Shown piece after piece: positions 21,741 through 33,019 of a stretch of 64,000 bases of DNA; position 1 is the stretch's first letter; each line of letters starts with the position of its first letter. This stretch comes from Aspidapion aeneum. Taxonomy: Eukaryota; Arthropoda; Insecta; Coleoptera; Brentidae. Location of the stretch: assembly GCA_963576565.1 (NCBI GenBank), contig OY755046.1:67121583-67185582 (forward strand). Reading direction: 5' to 3'. A program made the translations under genes and the position numbers. The notes under the pieces are model-generated. The model saw only the letters and a program-made list of their open reading frames with translations. It was not told where the DNA came from and made no database searches.

Positions 21741-21882
21741 TTTTAGCTCATACATATACTATACTATAGTAGTGTGAGCTATGGTGATCCTAATTTTTTC
21801 GAGAAAAAAAAAGTTGCTCCGATTTCAAAAATTTTTATATATCTTTGCGTTTCAGATGATTTTGAAACTTTTTTGTTGCGCC

Positions 21883-21916
<34 letters not shown>

Positions 21917-22482
21917 ATGTCTGTCTGTAACGACCAACGCGCATATCTCAAAAACCGCTTGGCCGATTTTGATGAAATTTGGTACCTAGGCTGGGTCTTG
22001 GGTCGAGATGGTCCCATTTAAAAACGAACAAAATCCACCGAACACAAACCAAATAAAAAGGTGGGGGTATATTTAAAAAATTAGAGTTTATGTGAAAATA
22101 TGGCGTGTGTGATATCAAACGAAAGGTAATTGAGTCTGCAGTTAAACAAAATACATTTTAATTTATTTTAAAAAAAGGGTGGGGGTATATTTTAAAAATT
22201 AGAGTTTAAGTGAAAATATGGCATGTGTGATATCAATCGAAAGGTAATTGAGTCCGGAGTTTAACAAAATACATTTTAGTTTTTGTTTCTTTTTAAGGGT
22301 GGGGGTAGATTTCAAAAATTTGAGTTTAAGTGAAAACATGGCTTGTGTGGTATCAAACAAAAGGTAATATAGTCTGGAGTTGAATAAAATATATTTCAGT
22401 TTTTAGTTATATTAGCTCACACGTACACTATAACTATAGTACCTAGTGTGAGCTTAGGGGCCCATATATTGGCAGAGTATTT
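21741..22482 (+). mobile_element. HINE/DINE-1-like element with terminal hairpins, copy 1
   Basis: Order: a 5' palindrome (21745-21780, AGCTCA.AC...GTGTGAGCT); a short unique stretch; a (CTGT)n microsatellite at about 21885-21928; a conserved block (CGCATATCTCAAAAACCGCT, GATGAAATTTGGTACC); three tandem units of 118-120 bp starting at 22061, 22179 and 22299; a 3' palindrome (22414-22454); and a tail ending GGCAGAGTATT. Copy 2 (60895-61553) shares everything, including the tail, which sets the ends. Subterminal hairpins, a GTCY-type microsatellite and central tandem repeats are the hallmarks of HINE/DINE-1 elements mobilised by Helentrons. No protein encoded. Confidence 0.85.
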
Positions 22483-23410
22483 AAATAGTCGCGACGTGTT
22501 TGGTAAGTAGTAACATTATTTTCAGGGGACATTACTACACTAAATTAGCACAACATTGTAAAAACTAGTTAAAAAACTTTGCCTATCTACTAAAACGGTT
22601 GAGTAACAGAAAATTTTTATTTTATAACAAGAAAAGTTTGTCCTTCAGTAAATGCAATATTCCAAGACAAAAATGCTTTTGTTTAAATTAATATAATTTT
22701 TTTCTGTGTAGGGACAGGGATGAATCTTTTGGCAGAGGTTTTAAGAGCAATTAATATATGAGAACTTGATGAAGAAGAGTTTGAGGGTGATCAAGACGAA
22801 AGTAAAGCCTTACTAAGGCAAAACCTTACACCGGACAAATAAAAAGAAATAAAAAATTGCCTTGATAAAGTAGAATCTGCGTTAGAAAGAGATGCCCATT
22901 GCTCTCAATTATGTTAAACAACGTAACATGTTCAATTTTAGACATAATGGACTATGGAGCGAAATTTAAAAATATTATGTTCTACCTCCAATACAGTGTC
23001 GTAGATTTTAAAATATTATAATAAGGGTACTTGTCTATTTAAGAGAAATAGGGGACTCAAATAGACAAATTTTTCAGATTAACTGTCAGATAGCTTTGAT
23101 CAGCTATAAGACAGCGCGAGAGTAGAGATCTGCTCGCTAGTAGCATTGAGTAAATAACCCATCATATACTCAAAGCTAGTAGACAGAATAAATTTGATGT
23201 CGGAGAGCCACTCTCGAACTTCCAATTTATTGCGAATCGCGACAGTGCTATAGCTCGAGTCGGGCACAACAAAGAGAGAGCTACTACAATGCTAGGCTAA
23301 TTTCAGGAACTCTAAGGAGAGTACAAATTTAAAATAGTACTCTCAAATAAACAAAGAGTTGAAAGTCACTGTCAAAAAACTTTTCTGCAATTACTTTTAT
23401 TTATACACGC
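22483..23410. other. No recognised gene
   Basis: No coding signature. A short run at about 23140-23162 (GCATTGAGTAAATAACCCAT) also occurs at 6779-6798 inside the foldback element. Confidence 0.45.
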
Positions 23411-23628
23411 ACCATCTATCTCTATCTATTTAGCCTTCTTCAATCCATCTTTGACATGGGTCTCTCCCAATATCTTGCACTCTTCTCTGCCTGTTGCCGT
23501 GTTCATCCATCTAGTTTCCGCGTGTTTCTGCAAATCGTATGCTCATCTTATTTAAGATCTTCCCCATTTTCCCAAGGTCTCCAGTTTACAATACATTTGT
23601 TCCATTGATCGTCTTTCGGTCTAATATT

Positions 23629-23631
<3 letters not shown>

Positions 23632-23682
<51 letters not shown>

Positions 23683-24720
23683 CGGTTTCACAACGTTCTA
23701 CGTCTTCCGATACCCAATCTCCACTCGTTTCTGTTTGCCCATAATTCATCATCTAGGCCTCTTATTCTTATTTCACTGTCTATTCCTTCTCTCCAGCTTC
23801 TCCTCGGCCTTCCTCGTTTTCTTCGTACGTGAACCAGTTGGTTTCCATTGTAATATTTGTTTAGGTAGTCTTCCATTATCCATTCTTTGTACATGTCCGT
23901 ACCACACCAGTTGTTTTGTTCTTATATCATCCACTAAAGTACGTTCACCTACTGTCATAATTTCCCTTATTCTTTGATTTGTAACTCTTTCTCTTTTTGA
24001 TTTCCCTGCTGCTCTTCTCCAATAGTTCATCTCCGTAGCGGAAAGCATTTTTTCTGTTCTATCTTTGATTGGCCATACTTCTGAACCGTATGTAATAATA
24101 CTTTTTACAATGGTGTTATATATAAGCTTTTTGTTATGTTTTGATATACTTTGGTCCCAAATTCTTCCATTTAATAAAGTTTTTGCTTTTCTTCCTTGTA
24201 CGTTTCTATCTTTTATAGCTTTGTCTAGTGTTCCGTCAGCTGTAATTTTTAGACCTGAGTCTTTATACTCATCACAAGACTGAATTCGCTGCCCAGTATT
24301 TAAGATTAGATCCTGTTTCGTTCCACCAATACACATATATTCTGTCTTATTGAGATTAACCTCTAGTCCCCACTTATTGTACTCTTCTATTAGTTTTCGT
24401 GTCATATATTCGAGGTCGTCATAATCCTGAGCCACTACTATCTGATCATCGGCGAAACCTTAAGTATACAAGGTGGTTTCGTCCAACGGAATTCCCATGT
24501 TTTGGCATTTTCTCTTCCAGACTTTAAGGACTTGTTCCAAATATATCTTGAAGAGCGTAGGCGAGATACAGCAACCTTGTTTAAGACCTTTATATTTACT
24601 TGAAAGCCTTTAGTTAGTTTTGCTTTTATTTTAACTTTTGCCCTACTATTGCGGTATAACTCTTTGATGGCCTTAATTAGTTGTACGCTTATGTTTGTCT
24701 TTTCCAACGCTTTCTGATAT
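23632..24720 (-). pseudogene. LINE copy B, nested in the outer LINE
   Basis: Minus-strand copy of the family also at 14158, 54966 and 57505. It covers the RT from ENTNISVQLIKAIKELYRNS-like sequence to the C-terminus RNEWRLGIGRRRTL, then ATAAATATAT and (AT)n at 23632-23680 as 3' tail. A 2-bp insertion near 24585 and a shift before GFADD near 24455 break the frame. ATATTA occurs at both junctions with the host LINE and is the probable target duplication. Confidence 0.88.
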
Positions 24721-24951
24721 TATGACCGGCAAATTTCCATTTTAATTTATCTACTTATTCTCTTCATTCCTCTTTCTATCTATCTATTTCTTCCCATTGA
24801 TCTTTGGGATTTTGTTACCTTATCCATGTTTGATTTTGTAAGTGTCCAGGTTTGGGATTCATAGGTAAATACAGGAAGGATACATTGGTTAAACACTTTC
24901 GTTTTGAGGTACTGAGTTTAATAATTTGTCCCAGGTATCCTCTACTTGTTC

Positions 24952-25131
24952 CAGTGGCGTATATATGGGGGGGGGGCCGGGCCCCTCCCCGAAGCTAAGA
25001 TTTTTTTGGATATTTTCCACATATTTCATGAATACAAACATAAAATAGCATAAAATACAGCCTCATGAGGTCTCGGCCCCCCCAAAACTGTCTCGGGCCC
25101 ACCCCGAAACTTTTTTCTATATACGCCACTG
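24952..25131. mobile_element. hAT MITE, copy 1 (CAGTGGCGTATATA family)
   Basis: 180 bp with ends CAGTGGCGTATATA and TATATACGCCACTG and an exact 8-bp duplication ACTTGTTC at 24944-24951 and 25132-25139. Subterminal G/C homopolymer runs. Other copies lie at 46326-46501 and 59684-59854. Confidence 0.95.
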
Positions 25132-25222
25132 ACTTGTTCTATTTTGTTTTGGTTTATTCTGATCGTGACATCTTCATCTGTGTTTGATATGATTTGAGCT
25201 TTAGTGTAGTTCATACTCAAGC

Positions 25223-25640
25223 CAATAGCATCTTACTGTGCTGTATACCATGTGATCCAATACTTTATTTCTGAGTGATAATCCCTCCCCCCCTACCCAT
25301 TGAGTCAGATCCCCTTTCTCTTGTAAAAAACTATCCAAGCCACTGTTTCGACATCATCGTTCTTGACTAACACGATATTTTACAGGCTGTATGCTCGGTC
25401 TTTTTTTACGTTTTTTAAAAACCGAAACTGGTTTATAAAGTTACGTCGGCTACGAAATTATGTAGGTCGATTTTTCATAGCGCGGCATCCAGATTCTCAT
25501 TTAAGGATTTCTTAGTTTTTATCATATTTTTAAAATTTAAAAGAATAACAATACCTTTTTTAGTTCTTGTAAAGCTCAATAAAACCGCAGTTCAATGGTT
25601 GTTTTAAAAGTTAATGTGTCAAAGGGCGTGCGGAGAAGGA
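25223..25640. other. No recognised gene
   Basis: Between two LINE relics. Some of it may be decayed 5' sequence of the outer LINE, but no motif is seen. Confidence 0.45.
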
Positions 25641-26740
25641 GCGTTGGACAAAAAGGACATTTGGAGATCGCGACTGTGAGGGAAACGGAGATTCCTTTAT
25701 CGATATAGAGGCTAGCGATGCCAGAGAAGCGGTTAAGGGAGAAAAGGAGATACCGTGTAACCATACCGCCCAGGGATGCATGAAAGGAGGACGAAGTTGA
25801 ATTCCTTAGCGATGCCACGGTATGCTATAAAGACGGATCAAGGCTGACAGACCGGAATTCGATCGGTGCAGGAGTGTACGTGGAAAGCAAGGGTATTGGA
25901 AAAAGCTACCCGCTGGGATCCAATTCAACAGTCTTCCAGGCGGATGTTTACGCTATACTGGCGGTAACATGGAAGGAAGAAATTAGGAACGAAACAGGAA
26001 AACGCCTCTGCATCTGTTCAGACAGTAAAGCTGCGCTGAAAGCACTGTGCAAACCAACCATGTCCGCGGGTTTGGTGCAGAAGTGTGCGGATGCACTTTA
26101 GGAGTTGACCGAAGTAAAAGAGGTGGATATGGAGCTCGTATAGGTCCCAGGCCACATGGAAGTACCAGGAAACGAGAAAGCGGCCGAACTTGCCAGGGGA
26201 GGATCCCGGCAGAAATGTGTCGGGCCGGAGCCTTTCCTGGGGCTCACAAGAGGGCAAATAAAGTCGGCCCTAACAGAGTGGACCCAGAAAGAGATACAAG
26301 AGGAATGGACTAACACAGGAAGCGCCAGACAGGCGAAGGAGTGTGTGACAGGATACAGCAAGTACCGTAGGAACTGGTTGCTCCGTAAAACACGAAGAGA
26401 GGTGAGAGCCACAGTGGGAGTCCTAACCAGACACTGCGTCCTACAAGGACACCTGGCAAAGATGAGAGTGAAGGAGGACGCGACGTGCGAGCGATGTTGG
26501 GCCGAGGACAAGACCTCGGCATATTTCCTCTTATCATGTGAACCATACAAAGAGGCAAGAAGAGAGGTATTCGAAGAGGGAGCCCTTGAGACGGAGGACC
26601 TTCTGAATCTGAGGTGACCCGATATTCTGGCCTTTGTACAGAAGACGGGCAGATTCCTTAGGAAGGACGGGGGCTGGCAAAAAGGCCGCTTCATGTGCTT
26701 AGTCGCCGTTCCTAGAGCCTACCCCTCACTACTACTACTA
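25641..26740 (+). pseudogene. LINE ORF2 3' end with RNase H domain, second copy
   Basis: The plus strand encodes YKDGSRLTDRNSIGAGVYVE (first catalytic Asp), TVFQADVYAILAV (Asp where RNase H has Glu), CSDSKAALKAL (second catalytic Asp) and, past two stops, VPGHMEVPGNEKAAELARGG (Ala where the last Asp is expected). It then reads through a C-terminal Cys-His segment (CERCWAEDKTSAYFLLSCEP). The 3' end is (ACT)n at about 26728-26740, as in the copy at 10223-10914. Two of four catalytic positions are altered, besides the stops. Confidence 0.88.
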
Positions 26741-27699
26741 ATGGGGCAAAAGTTAACAGCAAAAGTTTGTTTTTATTTGCAAAAAACATTTTTTTTTTCT
26801 GAAAAACTATAGAAGATTCGTATCTATAATTATTATATTTATTAGTCATGCCTATTAAAGTATTGGAAAAAAATAATAAATTGAACCGAAAATATAATTT
26901 TTTTGTTGCTCCTGTAAAGTAAACCAAATAGCAAAGAGGCAAAGAGCGAGTTTTTCAAATAATGGTCTCATATCTGGATTCATCTACCTTGACAATATTG
27001 ATTAAATAATATGAGAATCAAGAGTCTGTAAAAGTTAAAATTTCACTGTAAATTTTCATGAAAAAATTCGTATACATTTTTTAAAACTCAAGTTACTTTA
27101 TATCGCCGTCTTTTACCTCACACGATGTAAAAACGGTGTAAAAACATTCCAAACACTGCTGTAGTGCAGGAAAACTTTTTTATTGCCAACTATAAAAAAG
27201 AAAATTTGATTATATACCTATTTTATTCGATTTTTAGAACTGTTAAATTAAAATTTTCAAACGTAAAATTTAGTACCCGTGAATTTTAAAAAATATAAAC
27301 AAGTTACGTGGCTAATCGGGTAAAAAGGAGTTTTTGTTTCTCTCATATTTTTCCGTGGGTAGCTTGAAAGCTTAACCTCACGGGGGTTCAAGATCTAACG
27401 GACTGCTAATAAGTGTTGACAGTTAACAGTTTCGTCCTTATGGAACTCCTCAGAACACTACTTGGTCAATTTGACACTCTTGCGAAGTTAATTAGACCGT
27501 TTTGTCTCTAATCCTATGTAAATAGTGAGAAAACTTTCGCAAGAAGCGCCATCTACCGACATACAAAAGAAACAAGAAGAAAAGCAGACGAAATAAACTG
27601 CCATACATATCGATCAATGAAAGCGACAGCTGTTTCTGCCTTTCACGCCAGATCAACGTTTATTGCGTTTTTACCCGTTATCCTATATTACCCGACGCG
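26741..27699. other. No recognised gene
   Basis: AT-rich, no coding signature or terminal repeats seen. Confidence 0.5.
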
Positions 27700-27795
27700 T
27701 AAAGAAATAGGGAAATGCTTGGTTCCAGAAAAATTTGCCCGCATAAAGAGAGTGTCCGCTTAAAATAGGGGTGTCCGCAAGGAGAGGTTTCACTG
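27700..27795 (-). mobile_element. pogo/Tigger-like element, 5' end only
   Basis: It ends GAGAGGTTTCACTG then TA (27796-27797). Inverted, it matches the first ~80 bp of the 5044 element (AAGCGGACACTC, GGAACCAAG). The rest of the element is missing or too diverged to see. Confidence 0.75.
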
Positions 27796-28139
27796 TACAT
27801 GTCAAAGTCAAATAAATAAAAATGTAAATTTAAATAAAAAAATTTCAAAACTTATATTTTTCATTCTCGTTAAGTTTATGTTTGGTTTGTAGGACACAAA
27901 ATCAATTTGTCATTTTATTGACATTCTTATAACCATAAAATCCTAGATCGGTAGACACAATAAATTATAAGTCAGGTCATTGGACCCCTATAGAAATGCG
28001 AGACCTGATATTGAAGCCTATAACTTCTCCCGTTTTCCTCCCTTTTTCCCCCACAAGTTCTTCTTGGTTTTTTTTTGTCACAGTATATTTTCGAAGATAC
28101 GACAGTACTATTACTTTTATATAAACTCGTATTAAAAAA

Positions 28140-28262
28140 AATACTTATATGCAGGGATGATGATAATGATTCATATGAGTGGACCTTGGTGCCCTTCTAC
28201 TGCCACCACCAGTGGGTCTATTGTGGCTCACTTATGACTGGTTTCTTACTACTGTATACCTA
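28140..28262 (-). repeat. LINE 3'-end fragment
   Basis: Inverted copy of the 3' end of the LINE at 31236-31797 (TGAGCCACAATAGACCCACT, TGGTGG.(G/C)GCAGT). It ends in (ATC)-type tail sequence near 28160. Severe 5' truncation. Confidence 0.75.
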
Positions 28263-28602
28263 GTTCTTCAAAAACGAGTCGTTAAATACCGAGATGAATT
28301 CCATCAAAGGAGCATGCGCCAAAATTAACGTCAAAATGTCTAATTTAAATTATTGGCGCGAATACCGGGATTGGCGCGAGATCGAAGAGCTTAACGTATA
28401 ATAAAAAATTCAAGGTATAAAATAATGGTCAATTCTAATTTTTAGGTATGATTTTATGTAGGTATCGGGTGGTTTTTTATAACCTGAGCACTCAGCAACT
28501 TTATCATTGAAAATAAAGGGCTATAATAAATTGTAGATTTTTTTTGGTTAATTATGACAACTTTAAAAGCCAACATAATTTTTTTCTATCCGTCACCATG
28601 TA

Positions 28603-29416
28603 CAGGGTGTCCCAAATTCGATGTTTTTTGGGAGGTTTCGGGTATTTCTAGAGGGGCTAAAAAAACCTGATCCCCCTTTGCGACACTCAAATTTCAAAAG
28701 AAGCTTAAATGTGAAAATCGCATTTTGATATAGCAAGCCGTTTTTAAACTACGGGGTGTTTCTAAAAAGTCTGCATTTTGGGAAGGGGTCTATAACTTGT
28801 TTAGTTATTAATATTTTTTATTTCTGTGAAAACATTCCAAGAGGAATTAAACTGTTAAATTAAATTTCCTTTGTCACGTTTAGTTTTTGAGATATCACAT
28901 AAAATAATTTTTTTTTATTTTTACCACATATTTTAGTTTGCTTAATGGGTTTAAAATATTTTAATATTATAAAATTATAAAAATAAAAAAATTATAAAGA
29001 GGTGATTAAAAAATAAAAATAAAGAAAACAATAAAAAAAATAAAAAATTAAAATATTGAGTGTGATACATCATTTTAAAGGAAATTTTAGGCTGATTTTA
29101 AAAATCGAATAAAAAGAGAGTTATTCTGTAAGAAAAATAACAACTTTATGCAATATTTTAAAAACCAAAACAGATAAATAAAAACCGTTTACATCTGTCA
29201 ATTCTTCAAGAAAAGATCTATAAGAAAGCTATTTACACAAAAGCAAAATGCAGACAAAAACACTCCGTAGCTTAAAAACGGCTTGCTATATCTAAATGTG
29301 GTTTTCACCTTTAGGCTTCTCTTAAAATTTAAGCGTCGCAAAGGGGGCTCAGTTTTTTCTATTTCCCCTAGAAATACCGGACACCACAAAAAAAACAACG
29401 AATTTGGGACACCCTG
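28603..29416. mobile_element. Foldback element, CAGGGTGTCCC ends, nested
   Basis: Ends CAGGGTGTCCCAAATTCG and its inverse, with TA at 28601-28602 and 29417-29418. Arms of roughly 200-300 bp are inverted copies (TTTCTAGGGG, CTTT.GCGACGC, CACATTT), around an AT-rich centre. A truncated relative is at 6090-6467. Tc1/mariner-type insertion is likely from the TA. Confidence 0.88.
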
Positions 29417-29517
29417 TACAGGGTGTGACAATGAAGTCGATTTTTTGAGAGGGAACACCTTGTATATTTTTGCATTTTAAGATTCGTCTTCTTTTTGATT
29501 TCAAAAATTTACAATAT

Positions 29518-29775
29518 CTATGTGCTGCGATTAATATTTTTTGAGGTATATGCAGTATTTCTTCTATATTGCATTTCACGTTTATTTTGTTTTGCCATGG
29601 GAGTATTGACAAATTTAAATGCGCTAAATCTTAAAAAATGTTTATCGTAGCATAGACATACAGTAGAATCCCGATGACAGTGTTTATTCAAATTAAATTG
29701 GGCACTAAATAATTTGTCACACAACTTGCACGTCACCGGCATTTTCACAGCACAAAAACGGCGCATTTTCATCAA
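29518..29775 (-). pseudogene. Short ORF with C2H2-like zinc finger inside the DNA element
   Basis: An 85-codon minus-strand frame starting MMKMRRFCAVKMPVTCKLCD contains CKLCDKLFSAQFNLNKHCHRD. This is Cys-x2-Cys-x12-His with the next His too close for a canonical C2H2. It lies between the right terminal repeat and the nested foldback, so it may be the 5' end of the element's transposase or a captured host exon. Weak evidence for function. Confidence 0.45.
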
Positions 29776-29915
29776 AAAGAACTGGGAATTATTAAAGTTT
29801 TGCTGTATAAAACCATACTGAAATATCTCTCAGTTGATTGGTTGGCAGAAGTGACAGATCAACGCTTGCGCACGTCTTGGAATTCATCTCGGTATTTAAC
29901 GACTCGTCTTCAAAA

Positions 29916-30369
29916 AGGTTAGCTACCAGTTTGGGTGAGACAGGGAGGCCAACGGGGCAGTAACCTCCCAAAACTAGAAAACAAACAGTATTTTTAATTG
30001 ATTTATTAAAAAAAAGTTAAATCTTCCCTTACGAAATGATTGTTTAGTTCTTTTTATTATCTGTGGTTAACATCAAGCGATTAATTGGGTGAAGTTTTTT
30101 AGAGTAAATAATTACAAGCCGGCAGCGCCGCGCGGGGCAAGGTTTCAATTTTACCCGTTTATCAGCGGAATATGGGTCGATGTTCTTAAGCGAGGGCGAG
30201 AGGAATGTTTGTTATAGTTGAAGTCGGCCATGATCACCGTGCGGAAACGTCCGTTGCCCTTCTACACGATGCCGGTTCTATCCTTAGTGAAGACGTATGA
30301 GTTTGTTTTGATTTGGGCTATGTCAGTAGTAAAAAGCATTGCCGGTCGCGTGTCATTGTTTTTGTTATC
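29916..30369. other. No recognised gene
   Basis: A frame opens at 30218, but only its second half (from about 30370) resembles hAT transposase. Confidence 0.45.
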
Positions 30370-30940
30370 GTTTGTTTATAAAACGGAAATAAATACCGTC
30401 GATTACATAATTAACTGTGCAAATTTAAATACATTGACATATGAACTTCGATTACAAATAAAATCTTTCGGGTCACATAGACCGGACCTAAAAAACCAAA
30501 AAATTAACCAATACATTGTTATACGATGCTGAAAACTGGTTGTGCGGTTGTGAAAAAGAAATGCTTTTTTTGCTCTATTTGTCTTATTATGAAAAATCCA
30601 CGAAGTGACCCTGCGTGGGTGGCAAAGGGAATGTGTGATATCAAGCACTTTAGTGAAAAATTAAAGACACAAAGTAAGTGCTACTTATTTAAATAACCAC
30701 ATAGAATTTTCTATGCTTGGTAAGACTAATATTAGGTGCCAATTGAATAGTGCCTATAGGCAAAACATTACCGAACATAATGAAAATGTGGCAAAAATAG
30801 ACATATACTTAGTCGGTTAATAGACTGTTTAAAATTCTGTGGGATTTTTGAGGTTGCTCTACATGGCCATAATTAGTCTAAAACTGGTGTTAATTTGAGC
30901 ACTTTGCGTATGTAAAAGAAGGGCGAATAGACCTTATCTA
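30370..30940 (+). pseudogene. hAT (ZMYM1-like) transposase N-terminal relic
   Basis: In successive frames it reads TELRLQIKSFGSHRPDLKNQ-like sequence, then a TTF-type zinc finger (ENWLCGCEKEM / CSICLIMKNPRSDPAWVAKG / MCDIKHFSEKLK). Next come GKTNIRCQLNSAYRQNITEH and RLIDCLKFCGIFEVALHGHN, the start of the DUF4371-like region. Frameshifts occur in the T-run near 30568 and near 30675, with several stops. It is the N-terminal counterpart of the hATC domain at 7481-7897. An inverted relative is at 62230-62520. Confidence 0.78.
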
Positions 30941-31069
30941 TAAACAAATAAACTAAAAACTATAACAAGTAGCTGCTTGTTTGTAAAATGCTAAAATAAA
31001 ATTGTTTAGGTTAGTTTTTTTATCTCCTTTTCCATGCAATATAAATTTCTGCCCCCCCCCCCAATTTAT
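30941..31069. other. Short spacer
   Basis: AT-rich with a C-run at about 31052-31061; nothing coding. Confidence 0.4.
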
Positions 31070-31797
31070 ACCGTCACCAGCGGCAACTGGAGGGCGTTTC
31101 CCACGCTGCTTGGTCTGCAGCCTCATTTTCCTTATTCCTAAAATGCCCTGGTATTCATACTAATGACATATTGTTGTAGCTACCAAGCGCATTCAGCGAG
31201 TCCCTGCAGCTCTTCACGGTTCTCGATGAGATTTTATAGGAATGAAGGCTGCTGTTGGAGAAAGCGTACAGGGAAGAAGAATTAGCAGACAAAGTAAGAA
31301 ATATCCAGACGATCTTAAGTAGACCACTACTTTACGTAACAATACTGGATAAATATGCCAGAACTGAATGAACTCTAAAGAGTTCATTAAAGGACCTTGT
31401 AGAAACAGAGCCAGGAACATTATTGGACTTACCAGACATGAGATACGTATAGTGACTGGTCTTTTTACGGGTCACTGTCGACTGAGAGTACCCATGCACA
31501 GAATGGGACTAACATAAGAGACCGAATGTAGACTCTGTATAAAGGATGACAAAATAGTCAGACATGTACTGTGCGAATGTCCGGCTATTGCACGTTTACG
31601 TCAGAATACTTTCGGTAAACCTCAGATCGACACAGAAGATCTGAACAGTGTCTCACCCAAACTGATAGCCGGCCTTTTTGGAGGATTAGGCATACAGTGG
31701 TGAGAAACCACTCAAAAGTGAGCCACAATAGACCCACTGGTGGTCGCAGTGGAAGGGCTGCAAGGCCCACTCACATATGAATCATCATCATCATCAC
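31070..31797 (+). pseudogene. LINE 3' end with 5'-inverted segment
   Basis: The plus strand from about 31236 encodes the end of a RNase H LINE: NELT-type linker, VTGLFTGHCRLRVPMHRMGL, CRLCIKDDKIVRHVLCECPA (Cys-His segment), DLNSVSPKLIAGLFGGLGIQ and a stop. It ends in an (ATC)n tail at about 31780-31797. The adjoining 31070-31235 is in the opposite orientation and encodes the preceding part of RNase H (IPGHFRNKENEAADQAAW). This is the order expected of a twin-priming 5' inversion. Stops are present in both parts. Confidence 0.78.
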
Positions 31798-32117
31798 TAC
31801 TTTACGTATAGTGTTTTTTTTATTTCTTTCAATATGTCTAAGACCCAAAAGATTTTTTTTTGTGGTTTTGTGGTTTTTTGGTGTGGCAGTACTGTTTTGG
31901 GCACAGTATTTCCACTGCGATATAGCCTATTATTCCCTTAACTCTAGCTCCGTATTTTCCTTATCTTTTCGCAAAACTTTCTGATATGTCGGCAAATTTT
32001 CATGCATTTCTACGGGGCTGTGGCCCATAAAAGTTGTACAGTTCAGGCCATAAAAAATGCTTTCTCTTATTGTAGCCCCACCTTAACAGCATTCCTTCCT
32101 AGATCCCAGAATAATAA
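31798..32117. other. No recognised gene
   Basis: No coding signature; ends where the pogo-like copy begins. Confidence 0.45.
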
Positions 32118-32402
32118 TAATGTGTGCAGCCGGGAAATTACCTTTTTCTGTTTTAATGCGGAGACTAAATACTTCTGTCGTATTTACAACATATTTTATT
32201 CGGCGGGACTGCTGTGTTTTATTTTTATTGTTCAGTTGGGTACTAACAGATCTCTTTGAATGGCGCCTACTTCTTAGTTTATGTGAAAACATGGAATTTG
32301 CTAACGTTTCGGAGAAAAAATATTTCTCTGTTAAGCGGACACCTCCAATAAGCGGACAAAATCGACGAAATCGTGAGTGTCCGCTTATAGGAGGTTTCAC
32401 TG
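32118..32402 (+). mobile_element. pogo/Tigger-like element, 5'-truncated
   Basis: From GCAGCCGGGAAATTACCTTT to GGAGGTTTCACTG followed by TA, it matches the right half of the 5044-5676 element, including ATGGCGCCTA and AACGTTTCGGAGAA. It lacks most of the HTH-coding part. Confidence 0.85.
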
Positions 32403-32404
32403 TA

Positions 32405-32725
32405 CACACATTCTTAAAGAGTCTCATTTGTTTTTTAGAAGATAAAATTTTCGAGCATTTTTCTTGGTTATGACTGTAGCAAACCGGTTTCGTGACAACA
32501 AGACCTTAAGGGCTGGAAAAGTTAAAAACTGTTATTATTTAATTCCATTATTTTGTAACTTTTTTTAATAAACGACGACCTACGTCGCTATAGTTATTAG
32601 TTTTATATGTCTTGGTAGAAACCATTATTGGAAACTTTTTTTAATAAATCAAAAAATTACTTGGATGAACAAAATAAAAGTTATTTAGAGAAAACTTTAA
32701 GAAAATCAGTACTTTACATTACATA
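32405..32725. other. No recognised gene
   Basis: AT-rich spacer; no motif seen. Confidence 0.45.
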
Positions 32726-32931
32726 CAACCGTGTAAAAATTTCGAAAATCCATCGATTAGTTTTGGAGATATTTGCTTTCAAATTTTCAAATTTAACATG
32801 GAATCATAAAATAAAAATTTATATATTTTTCGGATTTAATATTTATTTTATCATTCCATGTTAAATTTGAAAATTTAAAAGCAAATATCTCCAAAACTAA
32901 TTGATGGATTTTCGAAATTTTGACACGGTTG
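32726..32931. repeat. Foldback hairpin, ~100-bp arms
   Basis: Arms starting CAACCGTGT.AAAATTTCGA pair with few mismatches across an AT-rich centre near 32830. Frames on both strands translate to nearly the same peptide because of the symmetry. The style is a MITE; no target duplication identified. Confidence 0.8.
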
Positions 32932-33019
32932 CAAGGATATTTAAAACACCTCCAAAACAAGGTATAACTAGACCCACTTTCCCTATTCAAAATATAGGGG
33001 TAAAGTATATCCCTCGAAA

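Larger units (their letters stand above)
23411..25222 (-). pseudogene. RTE-like LINE, outer copy interrupted twice
   Basis: Minus-strand relic in three pieces. 25222-25140 encodes GLSMNYTKAQIISNTDEDVT, the RT thumb. 24951-24721 encodes LKTKVFNQCILPVFTYESQT and WTLTKSNMDKV, the typical post-RT region. 23630-23411 encodes KDDQWNKCIVNWRP and a C-terminus ending near the (CTAT)-type tail at 23411-23435. The interruptions are a hAT MITE (24952-25131) and another LINE (23632-24720). The pieces match in order and strand, so this is one element. Frameshifts and stops are present. Confidence 0.83.
28274..29907. mobile_element. DNA transposon relic with 8-bp duplication
   Basis: Ends ACGAGTCGTTAAATACCGAG and its inverse, matching for about 30 bp; exact duplication CTTCAAAA at 28266-28273 and 29908-29915. 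It contains a nested foldback element (28603-29416) and a minus-strand frame with a zinc-finger-like motif (29518-29775). Eight-base duplication fits hAT, P or Merlin-like transposition; the terminal sequence is not one I recognise. Confidence 0.88.
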
